A stretch of 64,000 nt of DNA from Halovenus carboxidivorans (GCF_009831575.1 NZ_WUUT01000005.1:248001-312000); one strand, 5' to 3'. Numbered from the stretch's first letter, positions 50,732 through 58,928 are shown. Numbers and translations are program-made. Notes: a model not told the origin generated them from the letters alone.

Positions 50732-51496
50732 TTACGCCACACTACGAGATTCGATAACGATGCCGGTCCCCTGTCGGACCGAGAAACCGATCGTGTCACC
50801 GACCTGCTCGCCCATCCCCGCGAACCGCAACACGTTGATCTGCCGGCGCACCTCGTTGCCCACTTCCACCATCTCCAGTTCGATGAACACGTCCGCAATC
50901 GACCGGAACGGTCCGAGTGCTTCCTCATCCAGCGTCGTCGGATCGACGGTGAGAATGATCACTTTCCCTTCGGAGATGATATCGCGGAAGAAAGAGATGA
51001 TCTCCAGGGCCGCCTGGCGCTCCTCGTTCTCCCGGACCAAGGCCTCGAACTTCGGATCGTTACGCAAAATCGCGTCGAAGGTGTCGATGATAACCACGTC
51101 CGAGTCCCACATCACCTCCGCCTCCATCAGTCGGCGTAGCAACTCTTTGCGGTCGTCTTCCTCGTCGTCCATCGTGAACGTGTTTTTCGAGTCGCCGATG
51201 GCCGCATGCAGGTAGAGGATGTTCTCGTCGAGCATGTGATCGACCATGCCGTAGTCCAGCGAGTGCATCTGCTCTAAAAACGAGCCGACGGTCAGTTCCG
51301 TCGACAGCAGTGAGACCATCGTTCCTTCCTCACAGAGACCGTAGGAGAAGCGCTGGCTCATCGCGGACTTGCCGGCCCCGTACTCGCCTTCGATCAAGAC
51401 GATGCTTCCGGGGGGCAGACCGCCACCGAGTTCCTTGTTCAGCCGGTCCCGTTCACCGAGTCCGATCGAATACAGGTCCTGTTGTGCTAAGCTCAT
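50732..51496 (-). CDS. arlH: ArlH (FlaH), copy 2
   Basis: This is the second 254-residue ArlH, identical to copy 1 except for Ser instead of Thr at residue 62, with the same Walker A (GEYGAGKS) and Walker B ([10 protein letters not shown]). Haloarchaea normally have one arlH directly upstream of arlI; this extra copy is separated from arlI by actin-like 1, ArlCDE and ArlH1. It starts 1 nt after the membrane-anchored ArlCDE stop, so those two are translated as a pair. Silent differences from copy 1 are clustered (near 50917-50958, 51188-51215 and 51311-51335), with an identical block of more than 180 nt between the first two. Confidence 0.96.
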   Translation of the reverse strand: MSLAQQDLYSIGLGERDRLNKELGGGLPPGSIVLIEGEYGAGKSAMSQRFSYGLCEEGTMVSLLSTELTVGSFLEQMHSLDYGMVDHMLDENILYLHAAIGDSKNTFTMDDEEDDRKELLRRLMEAEVMWDSDVVIIDTFDAILRNDPKFEALVRENEERQAALEIISFFRDIISEGKVIILTVDPTTLDEEALGPFRSIADVFIELEMVEVGNEVRRQINVLRFAGMGEQVGDTIGFSVRQGTGIVIESRSVA

Positions 51497-51497
51497 G

Positions 51498-52847
51498 TCA
51501 GTCCTCGCTCGCGTGCTTCAGCTCTTCGACGTAATCGAGGCTCCGAAGGTGGTGTTCGACAGAGAGGTCTTCCTGCGAAGCCTCCTCGAAAGCATCGAGA
51601 TACTCGTCCAGTTCGGCAACGGCGTCCTCGGTTAGCCAGCCGATTGTCTCGTAGTAGTCGAGCGCTCTGAGCGTGCCGTGGATGCCGACCTCCTCCACCA
51701 GGTATTCGAGCCACTCGACGGTCATGACCTCCGTCGAGAAGCCCTCCGGGAGCGAGTCGACGTAGGGCTTGCCCTCGCTGAGGTCACCGCCGGGCGCGGA
51801 CTCCGTCGCAGGCTGGACTACAGACGGCTGTTCCTCGACTGCCTCCGGTTCGACATCCGGTTCGGCACGCTCCCGTTCGGCGGCCACGTCGGCCGGTTCG
51901 TCGGTGGCTGTCGCCGGCTCAGTACTCGACTCTGCGGTCTGCGGCGTTTCCGTACTCGGCTCGGCGCTCTCCGGGGGTTCGATCAGTTGTCCTCCGTCGC
52001 TGGCGGCCGGTGCGGTGGACTCCCCGCCCGCGTCGATCATCTCCTCGGTGCCGAACTCCGGTTCGGGCCCCTCGGATTCGGGCGCCGCCTCGGAGTCGGA
52101 CTCGAAGGAGGTCTCGAAAGCGCCGTCGTCGACTTCCTCGACCGCTTCGACGGCCTCGTGTTCGTCGTCCTCCCGTTCGGTCTGCTCGGCCTGCTTGCGC
52201 TGCTGGAAGGCGTCGTCCGGTTCGCCGCCCGAATCGACGACCTCCTCGACGCTGTCGACACAGTGCTCCTCTCTGATCTCCGCCCCCTCGCTGTCGAACA
52301 GGTCGGCGGCGCTGTCGTCTGCGACATCCGTTTCGATCTCCTCGATCTCGTCCTCCTTCTCGAACTGCTCGTCTCCCGGGCTTTCGTGGGCTACGGCCGC
52401 CGTTTCGGGCTCCGCGTCACCGGCGAAGGGGTTGACACCACGGGTTGCCATGCGGTAGAGATTCAGGAGTCGACCGGTGTTCTCCTCGATATCGGTGACG
52501 CTCTCGGAGATCTGTTCGTTCTCGTTGCGGACAGTCTTGACCGTCGAAGAGAGGCTATCGACTTCGTTCTCCAGTTCGTCCAGCCGGTGTTCGAGTTCTT
52601 CGTCCCCGGACGCTTCGGACCGATCTCTCGTCGCGTTTTCGGCCGCCTTGCGCTCCGGTTCTGCGTCGGCGAATCCGGTCGTTCCGCCGTCGCTGATCGG
52701 CTCGCCGCCTCCGTCGTCGGTCGAGACTGCTCCCCGCAGGACAAAAACGGCCCCCAGCAAGGCAACGACGGCGACTGCGACGGCCGCTGCCGCCGCCGGA
52801 CCCTGCAGGAGAGACTGCAGGCTGGTCGCGAGGACAGTCGTACTCAT
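51498..52847 (-). CDS. membrane-anchored ArlC/D/E-type protein, copy 2
   Basis: A 449-residue archaellum adaptor with an added membrane anchor. Residues about 15-42 form one strong hydrophobic helix ([20 protein letters not shown]), followed by a charged stretch, the ArlC coiled coil ([27 protein letters not shown]), a ~230-residue acidic linker and the C-terminal D/E domain ([30 protein letters not shown]). Only a short N-terminus would lie outside, and the long part is cytoplasmic. Typical euryarchaeal ArlC, D and E are soluble; a one-helix membrane protein with a coiled coil is reminiscent of crenarchaeal ArlX. It has its own TATA box 27 nt upstream and is coupled to ArlH2. Confidence 0.9.
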   Translation of the reverse strand: MSTTVLATSLQSLLQGPAAAAAVAVAVVALLGAVFVLRGAVSTDDGGGEPISDGGTTGFADAEPERKAAENATRDRSEASGDEELEHRLDELENEVDSLSSTVKTVRNENEQISESVTDIEENTGRLLNLYRMATRGVNPFAGDAEPETAAVAHESPGDEQFEKEDEIEEIETDVADDSAADLFDSEGAEIREEHCVDSVEEVVDSGGEPDDAFQQRKQAEQTEREDDEHEAVEAVEEVDDGAFETSFESDSEAAPESEGPEPEFGTEEMIDAGGESTAPAASDGGQLIEPPESAEPSTETPQTAESSTEPATATDEPADVAAERERAEPDVEPEAVEEQPSVVQPATESAPGGDLSEGKPYVDSLPEGFSTEVMTVEWLEYLVEEVGIHGTLRALDYYETIGWLTEDAVAELDEYLDAFEEASQEDLSVEHHLRSLDYVEELKHASED

Positions 52848-52870
52848 AGATGTTATGTGAAGGATAACAC

Positions 52871-52877
52871 TTTTTAA
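52871..52877 (-). promoter_or_regulatory. TATA box for membrane-anchored ArlCDE
   Basis: The minus strand reads TTAAAAA, centred 27 nt before the ATG at 52847, which fits a leaderless transcript. It lies in the 150-nt gap (52848-52997) after actin-like gene 2; nothing else was seen in that gap. Confidence 0.6.
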
Positions 52878-52997
52878 TCTACCGTCTCCGGTCTCATAGT
52901 TGATACTATCGGCTCTCGCCGGAGTAGCGTCCGCAAAATGGCCGGAACTGCTCGGACAGTCGGTGAAACTGCGGCAGAGTGCCGATTCTTGACCTCG

Positions 52998-54122
52998 TTA
53001 CTGGGTTTCAGCGAGCTGTGCGGCGATCCGCTGAGCGCCGATCGTCGCCGCGAGGTCGGCTCGGTCCGGCGCGATAGCGTTGATTTCGCGGCCGAGTTCC
53101 TCGCTGGCGCGCTCCTCGAACTCCTCGACGATGCCGGGGATACAAGCCATCCCGCCCGTGAGGACAATCGGCTGATCGAGGGCGAGCTGATAGACCTTCA
53201 TGTGGTCGTTCGCCAGCTGTGAGAGGAAGGTGTTGGCGAACTCCTCGACGACGTCGTCGAGGTACTCGTCGACGGCCTCCATCACGGACCACTCGATTGT
53301 GAACTCGTGGCGGCCGCCGCCGGGCTGCTGGATGATGTCCGTGAAGGGTTCGAACTCGTCGAAATCGGCGTGTTGCTCCTTGTACTCCCGGGCGGTGTTG
53401 GTGTCGATGTTGACCCGGCCCTGGGTCTCCTCCTCGACGTAGTTCGCGATTGCCCGGTCGACCTCGTTTCCGGTCACGGCACCGGTCCGGAACGGCGAAA
53501 GTTGCTCGCCGCGGCGGTACGCAGAGGCTTCGAGGTTCGTCGACCCGAGGTTGAGCGCGACGAAAATCTCCTCGACGGCTTCGAGTTCGTTGCCGACTGC
53601 CGGAATCGCGCCACAGAGCGATTCTGGGTAGCTCTCGATCAGTCGGTTGCCGATGTCACTCTGCTCGATGACCTCTCGGAGGTTCTCGATCCCGGCGGGG
53701 TTGTTGATCGTCGGGACCGCGTAGACGACGACGCTGTCCTCGGGAATGTCGTGAGAGTCGATAACCGAATTGAAGAACTGTTTCGTTAGTTCGGCGCGGT
53801 CCTCGTCTTCCGGCAGGCCCGACCGGAGCATGTACTGGACCTTGTCCGGGTACTCCGTCGCTGCCTCCTCGCCGTAGAGATACTTCGTTTCCCCCGTCAG
53901 CGGATCCTCGTACTCGGCCAGACAGGTCAGCGTCTGGATGGTCCGGAGTCCGGCCCCGGTCTCGGACGGGAGCGCGATCACGGTTCGGGTGCTCCCCAGT
54001 TTGACCCCGATCGGTGTCGCGCTTCCACCCGACGACGCGCTTCCGACGTTCCCTGCGGACTCGGCGCTCTCTTCGCTTTCCGGTTGGCTCTCCTCGGCTT
54101 CTGCGTCTGCCTCGTTGCTCAT
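52998..54122 (-). CDS. actin/MreB-fold protein in the archaellum cluster, copy 2
   Basis: A 374-residue paralogue of the actin-like protein at 49573-50643, colinear throughout. After ~35 disordered acidic residues it shows PIGVKLGSTRTVIALPSETG (phosphate 1, Lys for Asp), FVALNLGSTNLEASAYRRGE (phosphate 2, Asn for Asp), TGNEVDRAIANYVEEE, TAREYKEQHADFDEF and IVLTGGMACIPGIVEEFEER. The same active-site changes in both copies imply that they predate the duplication. It is encoded directly after arlG. The ATG at 54122 is preferred over 54134 because of a TATA box 30 nt upstream. Confidence 0.86.
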   Translation of the reverse strand: MSNEADAEAEESQPESEESAESAGNVGSASSGGSATPIGVKLGSTRTVIALPSETGAGLRTIQTLTCLAEYEDPLTGETKYLYGEEAATEYPDKVQYMLRSGLPEDEDRAELTKQFFNSVIDSHDIPEDSVVVYAVPTINNPAGIENLREVIEQSDIGNRLIESYPESLCGAIPAVGNELEAVEEIFVALNLGSTNLEASAYRRGEQLSPFRTGAVTGNEVDRAIANYVEEETQGRVNIDTNTAREYKEQHADFDEFEPFTDIIQQPGGGRHEFTIEWSVMEAVDEYLDDVVEEFANTFLSQLANDHMKVYQLALDQPIVLTGGMACIPGIVEEFEERASEELGREINAIAPDRADLAATIGAQRIAAQLAETQ

Positions 54123-54145
54123 ACGAGCGGCCATTGAATGCGCTG

Positions 54146-54156
54146 AAATATATAAG
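54146..54156 (-). promoter_or_regulatory. TATA box for actin-like gene 2
   Basis: On the minus strand this is CTTATATATTT, one of the best TATA matches in the window, centred about 30 nt before the ATG at 54122. It lies in the 54-nt gap after arlG and shows that the downstream archaellum genes can be expressed independently of arlF-arlG. Confidence 0.65.
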
Positions 54157-54176
54157 AACCGGTCGTCGCAACTGCG

Positions 54177-54650
54177 TTACTGCTCCCAGACGAACACGTC
54201 CTCGCCGCCCTGGACTCTGACCTGAGCGCGGTTCTCACCCGGGTCGTTGATCGTGACATCGCTCACGTCGACCACAATCTCGACCACTTCGCCCTCGCTC
54301 CAGACTTCCGCACCCTCGAGTAGTGTGATCCGACCGGAGCCGATTCCCGTCACGAACTGGCCATTTATGAGGACATCGATGTCCTCTGGCTGTGTCGATA
54401 ACTCCGAACTGCCGGTGTTTTTGACGTACAGCGTGACGTTGGTCGTGCTGCCGCTGCTGTTCGTCGAGGTTGCGCCGGCGTCGTTGATGATCGAGATGTC
54501 GGAACGGATCTCGTCGCTGGTCGAGAAGCCCTGATCCTCGATTGCGCGGCTGATGTCGTCGACGGTCGTCGTCAGGAGACCGGCGACTGAACCCGCGACG
54601 AGCATCGCCGCGATGAAGATGATCAGATGGGAGACTGAGACGCTCGCCAT
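54177..54650 (-). CDS. arlG: ArlG (FlaG) archaellum stator-type protein
   Basis: ArlG forms, with ArlF, the pseudoperiplasmic filament thought to anchor the motor in the envelope. The 157 residues comprise an archaellin-like N-terminal helix (SVSHLIIFIAAMLVAGSVAG) and an outer beta-sandwich domain (TNVTLYVKNTGSSELSTQ; INDPGENRAQVRV). There is no processing site of the prepilin type. Two nt from arlF. Confidence 0.93.
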   Translation of the reverse strand: MASVSVSHLIIFIAAMLVAGSVAGLLTTTVDDISRAIEDQGFSTSDEIRSDISIINDAGATSTNSSGSTTNVTLYVKNTGSSELSTQPEDIDVLINGQFVTGIGSGRITLLEGAEVWSEGEVVEIVVDVSDVTINDPGENRAQVRVQGGEDVFVWEQ

Positions 54651-54651
54651 G

Positions 54652-55116
54652 TTAGTTCACCACCCTGATCTGTTCGGTAGCCGCCACTTCGTTCACCGTG
54701 ACGAGTTTCGCCGTATCTCCGTCTGCCGGGGTCGCCGGCAGGTCGTTGTCACCGATCGTGAGCGTGAGTTGTTCCTGGGGCGCCCAGAGTTCGTCCGCCG
54801 GCGAGTCCGTAATGCTGACGTTTGCCTGCCCGAACCCCGTGTAGTTACCACTCACCAGCAGCGAGAGTTCGAGCGGTTGGAGCGGTTCTGCTCCCGTGTT
54901 GTTCGCGATGATAGTCAGTTCACCCTGAGTTGAGTTGTACTCCGCTGTCGTGATGTTGATCGCGGTGTTCAGCGTCTCCACGTTTCCCTCCTGTGTTTCG
55001 ACCTGTGCCTCCTGTACCTGCTCGACTGCCCCCATCGTGGCCGAGTAGAAGGTTCCGAAGGCGATCAGGAACGCGACGAAGAGAAGGGCTGTGGCACCAC
55101 TGACGCTGAACCCCAT
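54652..55116 (-). CDS. arlF: ArlF (FlaF) archaellum stator protein
   Basis: ArlF binds the S-layer and caps the ArlG filament as part of the archaellum stator. The 154 residues have an N-terminal membrane helix (GATALLFVAFLIAFGTFYSA), a short coiled segment (VEQVQEAQVETQEGN) and a beta-sandwich outside domain with the typical ANNTGAEPLQPLELSLLV. It starts 3 nt after the upstream ArlCDE stop, so it belongs to that transcript. Confidence 0.93.
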   Translation of the reverse strand: MGFSVSGATALLFVAFLIAFGTFYSATMGAVEQVQEAQVETQEGNVETLNTAINITTAEYNSTQGELTIIANNTGAEPLQPLELSLLVSGNYTGFGQANVSITDSPADELWAPQEQLTLTIGDNDLPATPADGDTAKLVTVNEVAATEQIRVVN

Positions 55117-55119
55117 GTG

Positions 55120-56523
55120 TTAGTGCTGTCGCCCTCCGATCGAGTCCAGTCCGGAGGTAGCCGAGACGGTTCCGTTGAGTTGGTTGATGTACTCGAGGCT
55201 CTGCTTGTGGTGATCGATCACGAGCGAGCCACGTCCGGTCTCCTGAAATCCACTCAGATACGCGTCCATCTCGTCCGCAACATCTTCGCTGATCCAGCCG
55301 ACTGACTCGTAGTAGTCGATCGCTTTCGATGTCTCTCGAATGCCCGCCTGGTTCACCAGGAATTCGAGCCACTCGACGACGATCACGTCCGAACCGTAGC
55401 CTTCGGGAAGGCTGGCGATGTACGGTTTCCCGTCGGTCGAACTGCTCGCGGTCGACTCGCTTGTTGTCGTCTCTGTCGCCCCGCCGGCGGTCGTCGTCTG
55501 CGTCGACTGGGTTTCCGTCGCCTTCTGCTGGGCCGTTTCCTGCGTGGCTGTCTCTGCCGGCGTCTCCTCGACGGTCTCGTCGAAGAGGTCGTCGTCACCG
55601 AGGTCGTCTCCAGATTCCTCGACGCCTGCATCCGCGTCCATCTCTTCGAGACCCCCAGCCGCTTCGGCGTTGCCGACCTCCTCGAACCCGTCGTCGAGGC
55701 CATCGTCCATCTCCTCGAACCCGTCGTCGTCGAGACCGTCGTCGTCGAGGTCGCCCTCGTCGTCCCAGTCGGCTTCTCCGGACTCGTACTCGTCTTTGAG
55801 GTCCTCGAAGGACGTGCCGCCACCGCTGTCGTCGGAGGAACTCTCGGGTTCGTCGTCGACACCACCCATCCCGCCGAGATCGTCGGCGCCTTCGTCTTCC
55901 TCCTCGACGAGGTCGTCGTCGAAAAAGCCCTCGGCGTCGGCCTCGGCGATGTCCTCGTCGACGTCTTCCTCTTCCTGCTCCTCGTCGTCGGTGAACAGGC
56001 CAAACGAGCCGTCTTGACCCTCCATCTGGCCGCCGCCCATCCCCATCCCGGCGTCCATCTCGTCGGCGAAGGGATTGACGCCCCGGGTCACCATCTCGTA
56101 GATGTCCAGCAGTTTCCGGACGTTCTCTTCGACCTCTTCGACGCTGTTGGAGATCTGCTCGTTCTCGTTGCGAACGGTGTTCACCGTCGAGGAGAGACTG
56201 CCGACCTCGTTTTCCAGTTCGTCCAGCCGGTGTTCCAGTTCGTCGACGTTCCCGCCGCCACCGCCGGCCATCTCGTCGCCGCCCTCCATCTCGTCGAACC
56301 CGTCGTCTAGCCCACCGAGATCACCGCCGTCGTCATCGAGGTCACCGAGTCCGCCCAAATCGTCGCCACCGCCGCCGTCCATCTGGCCGCCGCCGTCGTC
56401 GGCCATCAGTCCGCCGCCACCGCCGCCGAGGTCGTCCCCACCGCCGTCGAGGGTCTCGCCGCCCTCTTCGTCCTCGTCGGCCATGATCGAATCGACCATA
56501 TCACGGATGCTCACAGCAACCAC
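55120..56523 (-). CDS. ArlC/D/E-type archaellum switch-complex protein, copy 3
   Basis: First gene of the archaellum operon. It encodes 467 residues: a Gly/Asp-rich N-terminus (GGGGGGLMADDGGGQMDGGG), the ArlC coiled coil shared with copy 1, a long acidic then Thr/Ser-rich linker, and the D/E domain (GKPYIASLPEGYGSDVIVVE; WLEFLVNQAGIRETSKAIDY). Residues from GGLDDGFDEMEGGDE to GFFDDDLVEE are almost identical to copy 1, including a 291-nt identical DNA tract. Possible starts are GTG at 56523 or 56514 and ATG at 56499; the exact one is uncertain because no TATA box lies at leaderless distance. Confidence 0.9.
   Translation of the reverse strand: MVAVSIRDMVDSIMADEDEEGGETLDGGGDDLGGGGGGLMADDGGGQMDGGGGDDLGGLGDLDDDGGDLGGLDDGFDEMEGGDEMAGGGGGNVDELEHRLDELENEVGSLSSTVNTVRNENEQISNSVEEVEENVRKLLDIYEMVTRGVNPFADEMDAGMGMGGGQMEGQDGSFGLFTDDEEQEEEDVDEDIAEADAEGFFDDDLVEEEDEGADDLGGMGGVDDEPESSSDDSGGGTSFEDLKDEYESGEADWDDEGDLDDDGLDDDGFEEMDDGLDDGFEEVGNAEAAGGLEEMDADAGVEESGDDLGDDDLFDETVEETPAETATQETAQQKATETQSTQTTTAGGATETTTSESTASSSTDGKPYIASLPEGYGSDVIVVEWLEFLVNQAGIRETSKAIDYYESVGWISEDVADEMDAYLSGFQETGRGSLVIDHHKQSLEYINQLNGTVSATSGLDSIGGRQH
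56019..56309. repeat. 291-nt identical ArlC-core repeat, copy B
   Basis: Identical partner of 49114-49404, on the same strand and about 6.9 kb away. Direct-repeat recombination between them would delete arlF, arlG, both actin-like genes, the membrane-anchored ArlCDE and ArlH2, leaving one chimeric ArlCDE. Confidence 0.9.
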
Positions 56524-56827
56524 CTCCGCTGACCGTCGTTCGGCGCGAGCGAGTCAGCGTCGACGCTCGCACGCCCCGGACGGACAGAAAGCTAGTTGTC
56601 GCGCTGTCTGACCCACTCATCATACATCAGGATCAGTGCTTACGCTCTTGAATGTATTGTTTCTGGTATCGCAATTGATAATACGAGTTTAATTTTGCCA
56701 TTATTTTTTCGGAACTTTCTACATTGCGCCGAAAGAAACGTCCGACTTTTCTTCCAGGGAGTTTCAGCGCTGAGAATCGTCAGACACGGATCGGCGTCTG
56801 TCAGCCGTCTGACGGGGGCGCGGGGAG
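56524..56827 (-). promoter_or_regulatory. intergenic region upstream of the archaellum operon
   Basis: This 304-nt gap between cheD and the archaellum operon holds no gene I can support. Positions 56641-56725 are strikingly AT-rich for this genome, with minus-strand AAAATTAAAC at 56686-56696 and a long A/T run at 56697-56712. I take this as the main arl promoter region with a leader of up to ~140 nt, possibly also a T-rich terminator for the che genes arriving from the other side. Confidence 0.45.
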
Positions 56828-57349
56828 CTACAGCCGCTGGTCCTCGCGGTTCGCGCTCTTGACTAGGAGGTTGCCCGTCTCGGTTTCGAGTCTGAGCGAC
56901 CGGCCGTGGTCGCCCCCCACATCCTCGCCTACGATGGGGATATCTGCAGCGGTGAGCGTCTCTCTGACCTGCGTGATGTTGCGGTCTCCGATGCCCGAGC
57001 CACCCTCAGAGAAGTCGAGCATGTCGCTCCCGCCGGCGATTTTCGCTTCGAGTTCGCCCGCGTCGGCACCGGCGGCCTCCATCTCGTCGATGAGGAGTTC
57101 GGTGCCCGTGTCGGCGAACTTCGCGGGCTTGCCGTCGTCCATCTCGTCCGCGACCGGCAACATCACGTGAATGAGTCCCGCGATGTTGGTCGGGTCGTGA
57201 TAGAGCGCGACCCCGACACAGGAGCCCAGTCCGCTGGTCGTCAGCTCTGCGGTCTCCGTCGTTACTTCGTACTCCGCGATCCCGACCTTGATCCGTTCCG
57301 GCCGAGAGTCGGTCGCTTGCTCGGTCTGACTGCCGTCGTACACCTTCAT
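56828..57349 (-). CDS. cheD: CheD chemoreceptor glutamine deamidase
   Basis: CheD deamidates receptor glutamines and partners CheC in adaptation. The 173-residue protein has the catalytic Cys44 in LGSCVGVALY and His61 in GLIHVMLPVAD, and the conserved GGSDML and IGDRNI segments. The N-terminal ~20 residues are an extra charged extension. It starts 2 nt after the cheC stop, last gene of a cheY-cheC-cheD operon. Confidence 0.95.
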   Translation of the reverse strand: MKVYDGSQTEQATDSRPERIKVGIAEYEVTTETAELTTSGLGSCVGVALYHDPTNIAGLIHVMLPVADEMDDGKPAKFADTGTELLIDEMEAAGADAGELEAKIAGGSDMLDFSEGGSGIGDRNITQVRETLTAADIPIVGEDVGGDHGRSLRLETETGNLLVKSANREDQRL

Positions 57350-57351
57350 GA

Positions 57352-58566
57352 TCAGAAGATCTGTCCGGCGTCGGCGTCGGTCTTGTCCGCCCGTTCGACG
57401 TCGAGTTCGTCGAGCGCTTCTCGAAGCTCCTGTTCGTTCGGCAGCGCGTGAATCTCGCTCTCGAACTCGACTTCGTCGGTCTTCATCTTGGAGTCGATAA
57501 CGAACGCGTGCTGTTGGTGCTGGCCGAGTTGGGCCGCCAGCGGGTCGATGATCGCACGCCCCATGTCGTGAACCAGCCGGGGTGGGGTGTGATCGACGGA
57601 CTGCTGGAGCACGTTCGCCCAGCCGTCGACGAAACCGCTGGTCATGATGTTACCGAGCTCCTCGATGGCCATCTTGTGCTGTTCGGTCAGTTCGTCGCTG
57701 TCCATCTCGACGGGCATCAGTCCCTCGGCGACGGTGATCGCCGACTGCTCGTCGAACAGCACGAGCAGGAACCCGCTGGGCGCGCCGGTGAACTCGACTG
57801 CCGTCCCGACGAAGGTCTCCTCGCCGAACTGCCGCGGAACGTCCTCGATCGGGACGAACGAGATCTGTGACACCTCGGCCTCCGTCTCGATGCCGGACAT
57901 CTGTTGGACGTTCTCCGCCGCGCGCTCGGTCCCTTGTTGTGTCATCTGGTTGAACACGGCCAGTTTCTCGATGGGAATGGCGTCGGCGTCGGTCTCGGCG
58001 TATTCGGCCATCAGCTCCGCCATCGGCTCGTACTCGGGAAGCATGTAGATGAAGAAGTTCACGCTCTCGCCCTCCCAGCCGATCTCACTGCGGAAGACGA
58101 ACAGTTGATCGTGCTCGCCGGTCTCGGGCCCGTCCGGGAGGATCTCCGCACCCTCGCCCTCGATATATCCCGGTGGCGTGTGTTCGATGCTCGCACCGAG
58201 ATGTTCTGCCCAGCCGTCGATGAACCCGCTCATCATGATGTTCCCGACCTCCTGTACGGCGGATTGTCCCATACTGTCGTCGGTGGACGCGCCGGGCATC
58301 ATCGACTCGACGATCTCTTCGGTCTGGCCCCGCTCGAAGACCAGAACGGTATCGCCACTCAGCGCGCCCTCGAAGCCGAACTCGACGCCGACGAACGATC
58401 CCGCACCGAGTTCTTCACCGATATCGGCCCGGTCGATCAGCGAGATCTTCGTCACGTCGACAGTCGCGTCGATGCCCGTCATCTGAGCCATCGACGCGGT
58501 CGCTTCCTGTGCGCCCTCGTGGGCTAACCGGTTGAATGTGTCGAGCGACTGAACATCGATCTTCAT
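57352..58566 (-). CDS. cheC: tandem CheC-domain chemotaxis protein
   Basis: A 404-residue protein with two CheC-like domains in a row (about residues 1-205 and 206-404). CheC removes phosphate from CheY-P. Each domain keeps one E-x2-N active motif, in VQEVGNIMMSGFIDGWAEHL and IEELGNIMTSGFVDGWANVL. The matching motif of the first helix (E-x2-N in classical CheC) is missing in both: FNRLAHEGAQEATASM and FNQMTQQGTERAAENV. Each domain would thus have one phosphatase site. It stands 2 nt from cheY and 2 nt from cheD. Confidence 0.92.
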   Translation of the reverse strand: MKIDVQSLDTFNRLAHEGAQEATASMAQMTGIDATVDVTKISLIDRADIGEELGAGSFVGVEFGFEGALSGDTVLVFERGQTEEIVESMMPGASTDDSMGQSAVQEVGNIMMSGFIDGWAEHLGASIEHTPPGYIEGEGAEILPDGPETGEHDQLFVFRSEIGWEGESVNFFIYMLPEYEPMAELMAEYAETDADAIPIEKLAVFNQMTQQGTERAAENVQQMSGIETEAEVSQISFVPIEDVPRQFGEETFVGTAVEFTGAPSGFLLVLFDEQSAITVAEGLMPVEMDSDELTEQHKMAIEELGNIMTSGFVDGWANVLQQSVDHTPPRLVHDMGRAIIDPLAAQLGQHQQHAFVIDSKMKTDEVEFESEIHALPNEQELREALDELDVERADKTDADAGQIF

Positions 58567-58568
58567 CG

Positions 58569-58928
58569 CTACGACGGGACGACGTCCTGGATTGCTTCCA
58601 TCACGCTGGGTTTCTGGAAGGGTTTGGTGATGTACCCGTCGGCACCGGCCTTGACGGCCTCTTTCATCTTCTCTTCCTGGCCGACACTCGTGCACATGAT
58701 GACGTTGGCACTGGGATCGGTGTTTTTGATCTCGTCGGTCGCTTCGATCCCGTCCCGGATCGGCATCACGATGTCCATCATGACCAGGTCTGGTTTCTCC
58801 TCTTTGAACACCTCGACGGCCTCGACGCCGTTTTCGACCTCCCCAACGATAGTGTGGTTCTCTTCGAGAATCTCGCGGAGGAGGTTTCGCATGAACTCGG
58901 AGTCGTCGGCAATCAGTACTTCTGCCAT
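58569..58928 (-). CDS. cheY: CheY response regulator
   Basis: CheY carries the chemotaxis signal from CheA to the archaellum through CheF and ArlCDE. The 119 residues contain the acidic pair Asp8-Asp9 (LIADDSEFMRNLL), phospho-acceptor Asp52 (VMMDIVMP), Thr80 (IMCTSVG) and Lys102 (ITKPF), all canonical. First gene of the che operon; an AT-rich CATTTATTTGG (58959-58968) lies ~35 nt upstream. No cheA, cheB, cheR, cheW or cheF is in the window. Confidence 0.96.
   Translation of the reverse strand: MAEVLIADDSEFMRNLLREILEENHTIVGEVENGVEAVEVFKEEKPDLVMMDIVMPIRDGIEATDEIKNTDPSANVIMCTSVGQEEKMKEAVKAGADGYITKPFQKPSVMEAIQDVVPS

Noticed and set aside
55383-56017. Open frames on both strands within ArlCDE copy 3 encoding Ser/Thr/Pro-rich or Arg-rich repeats
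   Set aside because: These are alternate readings of the Asp/Glu-rich linker codons (GAC, GAG, GAT) and have no independent support.
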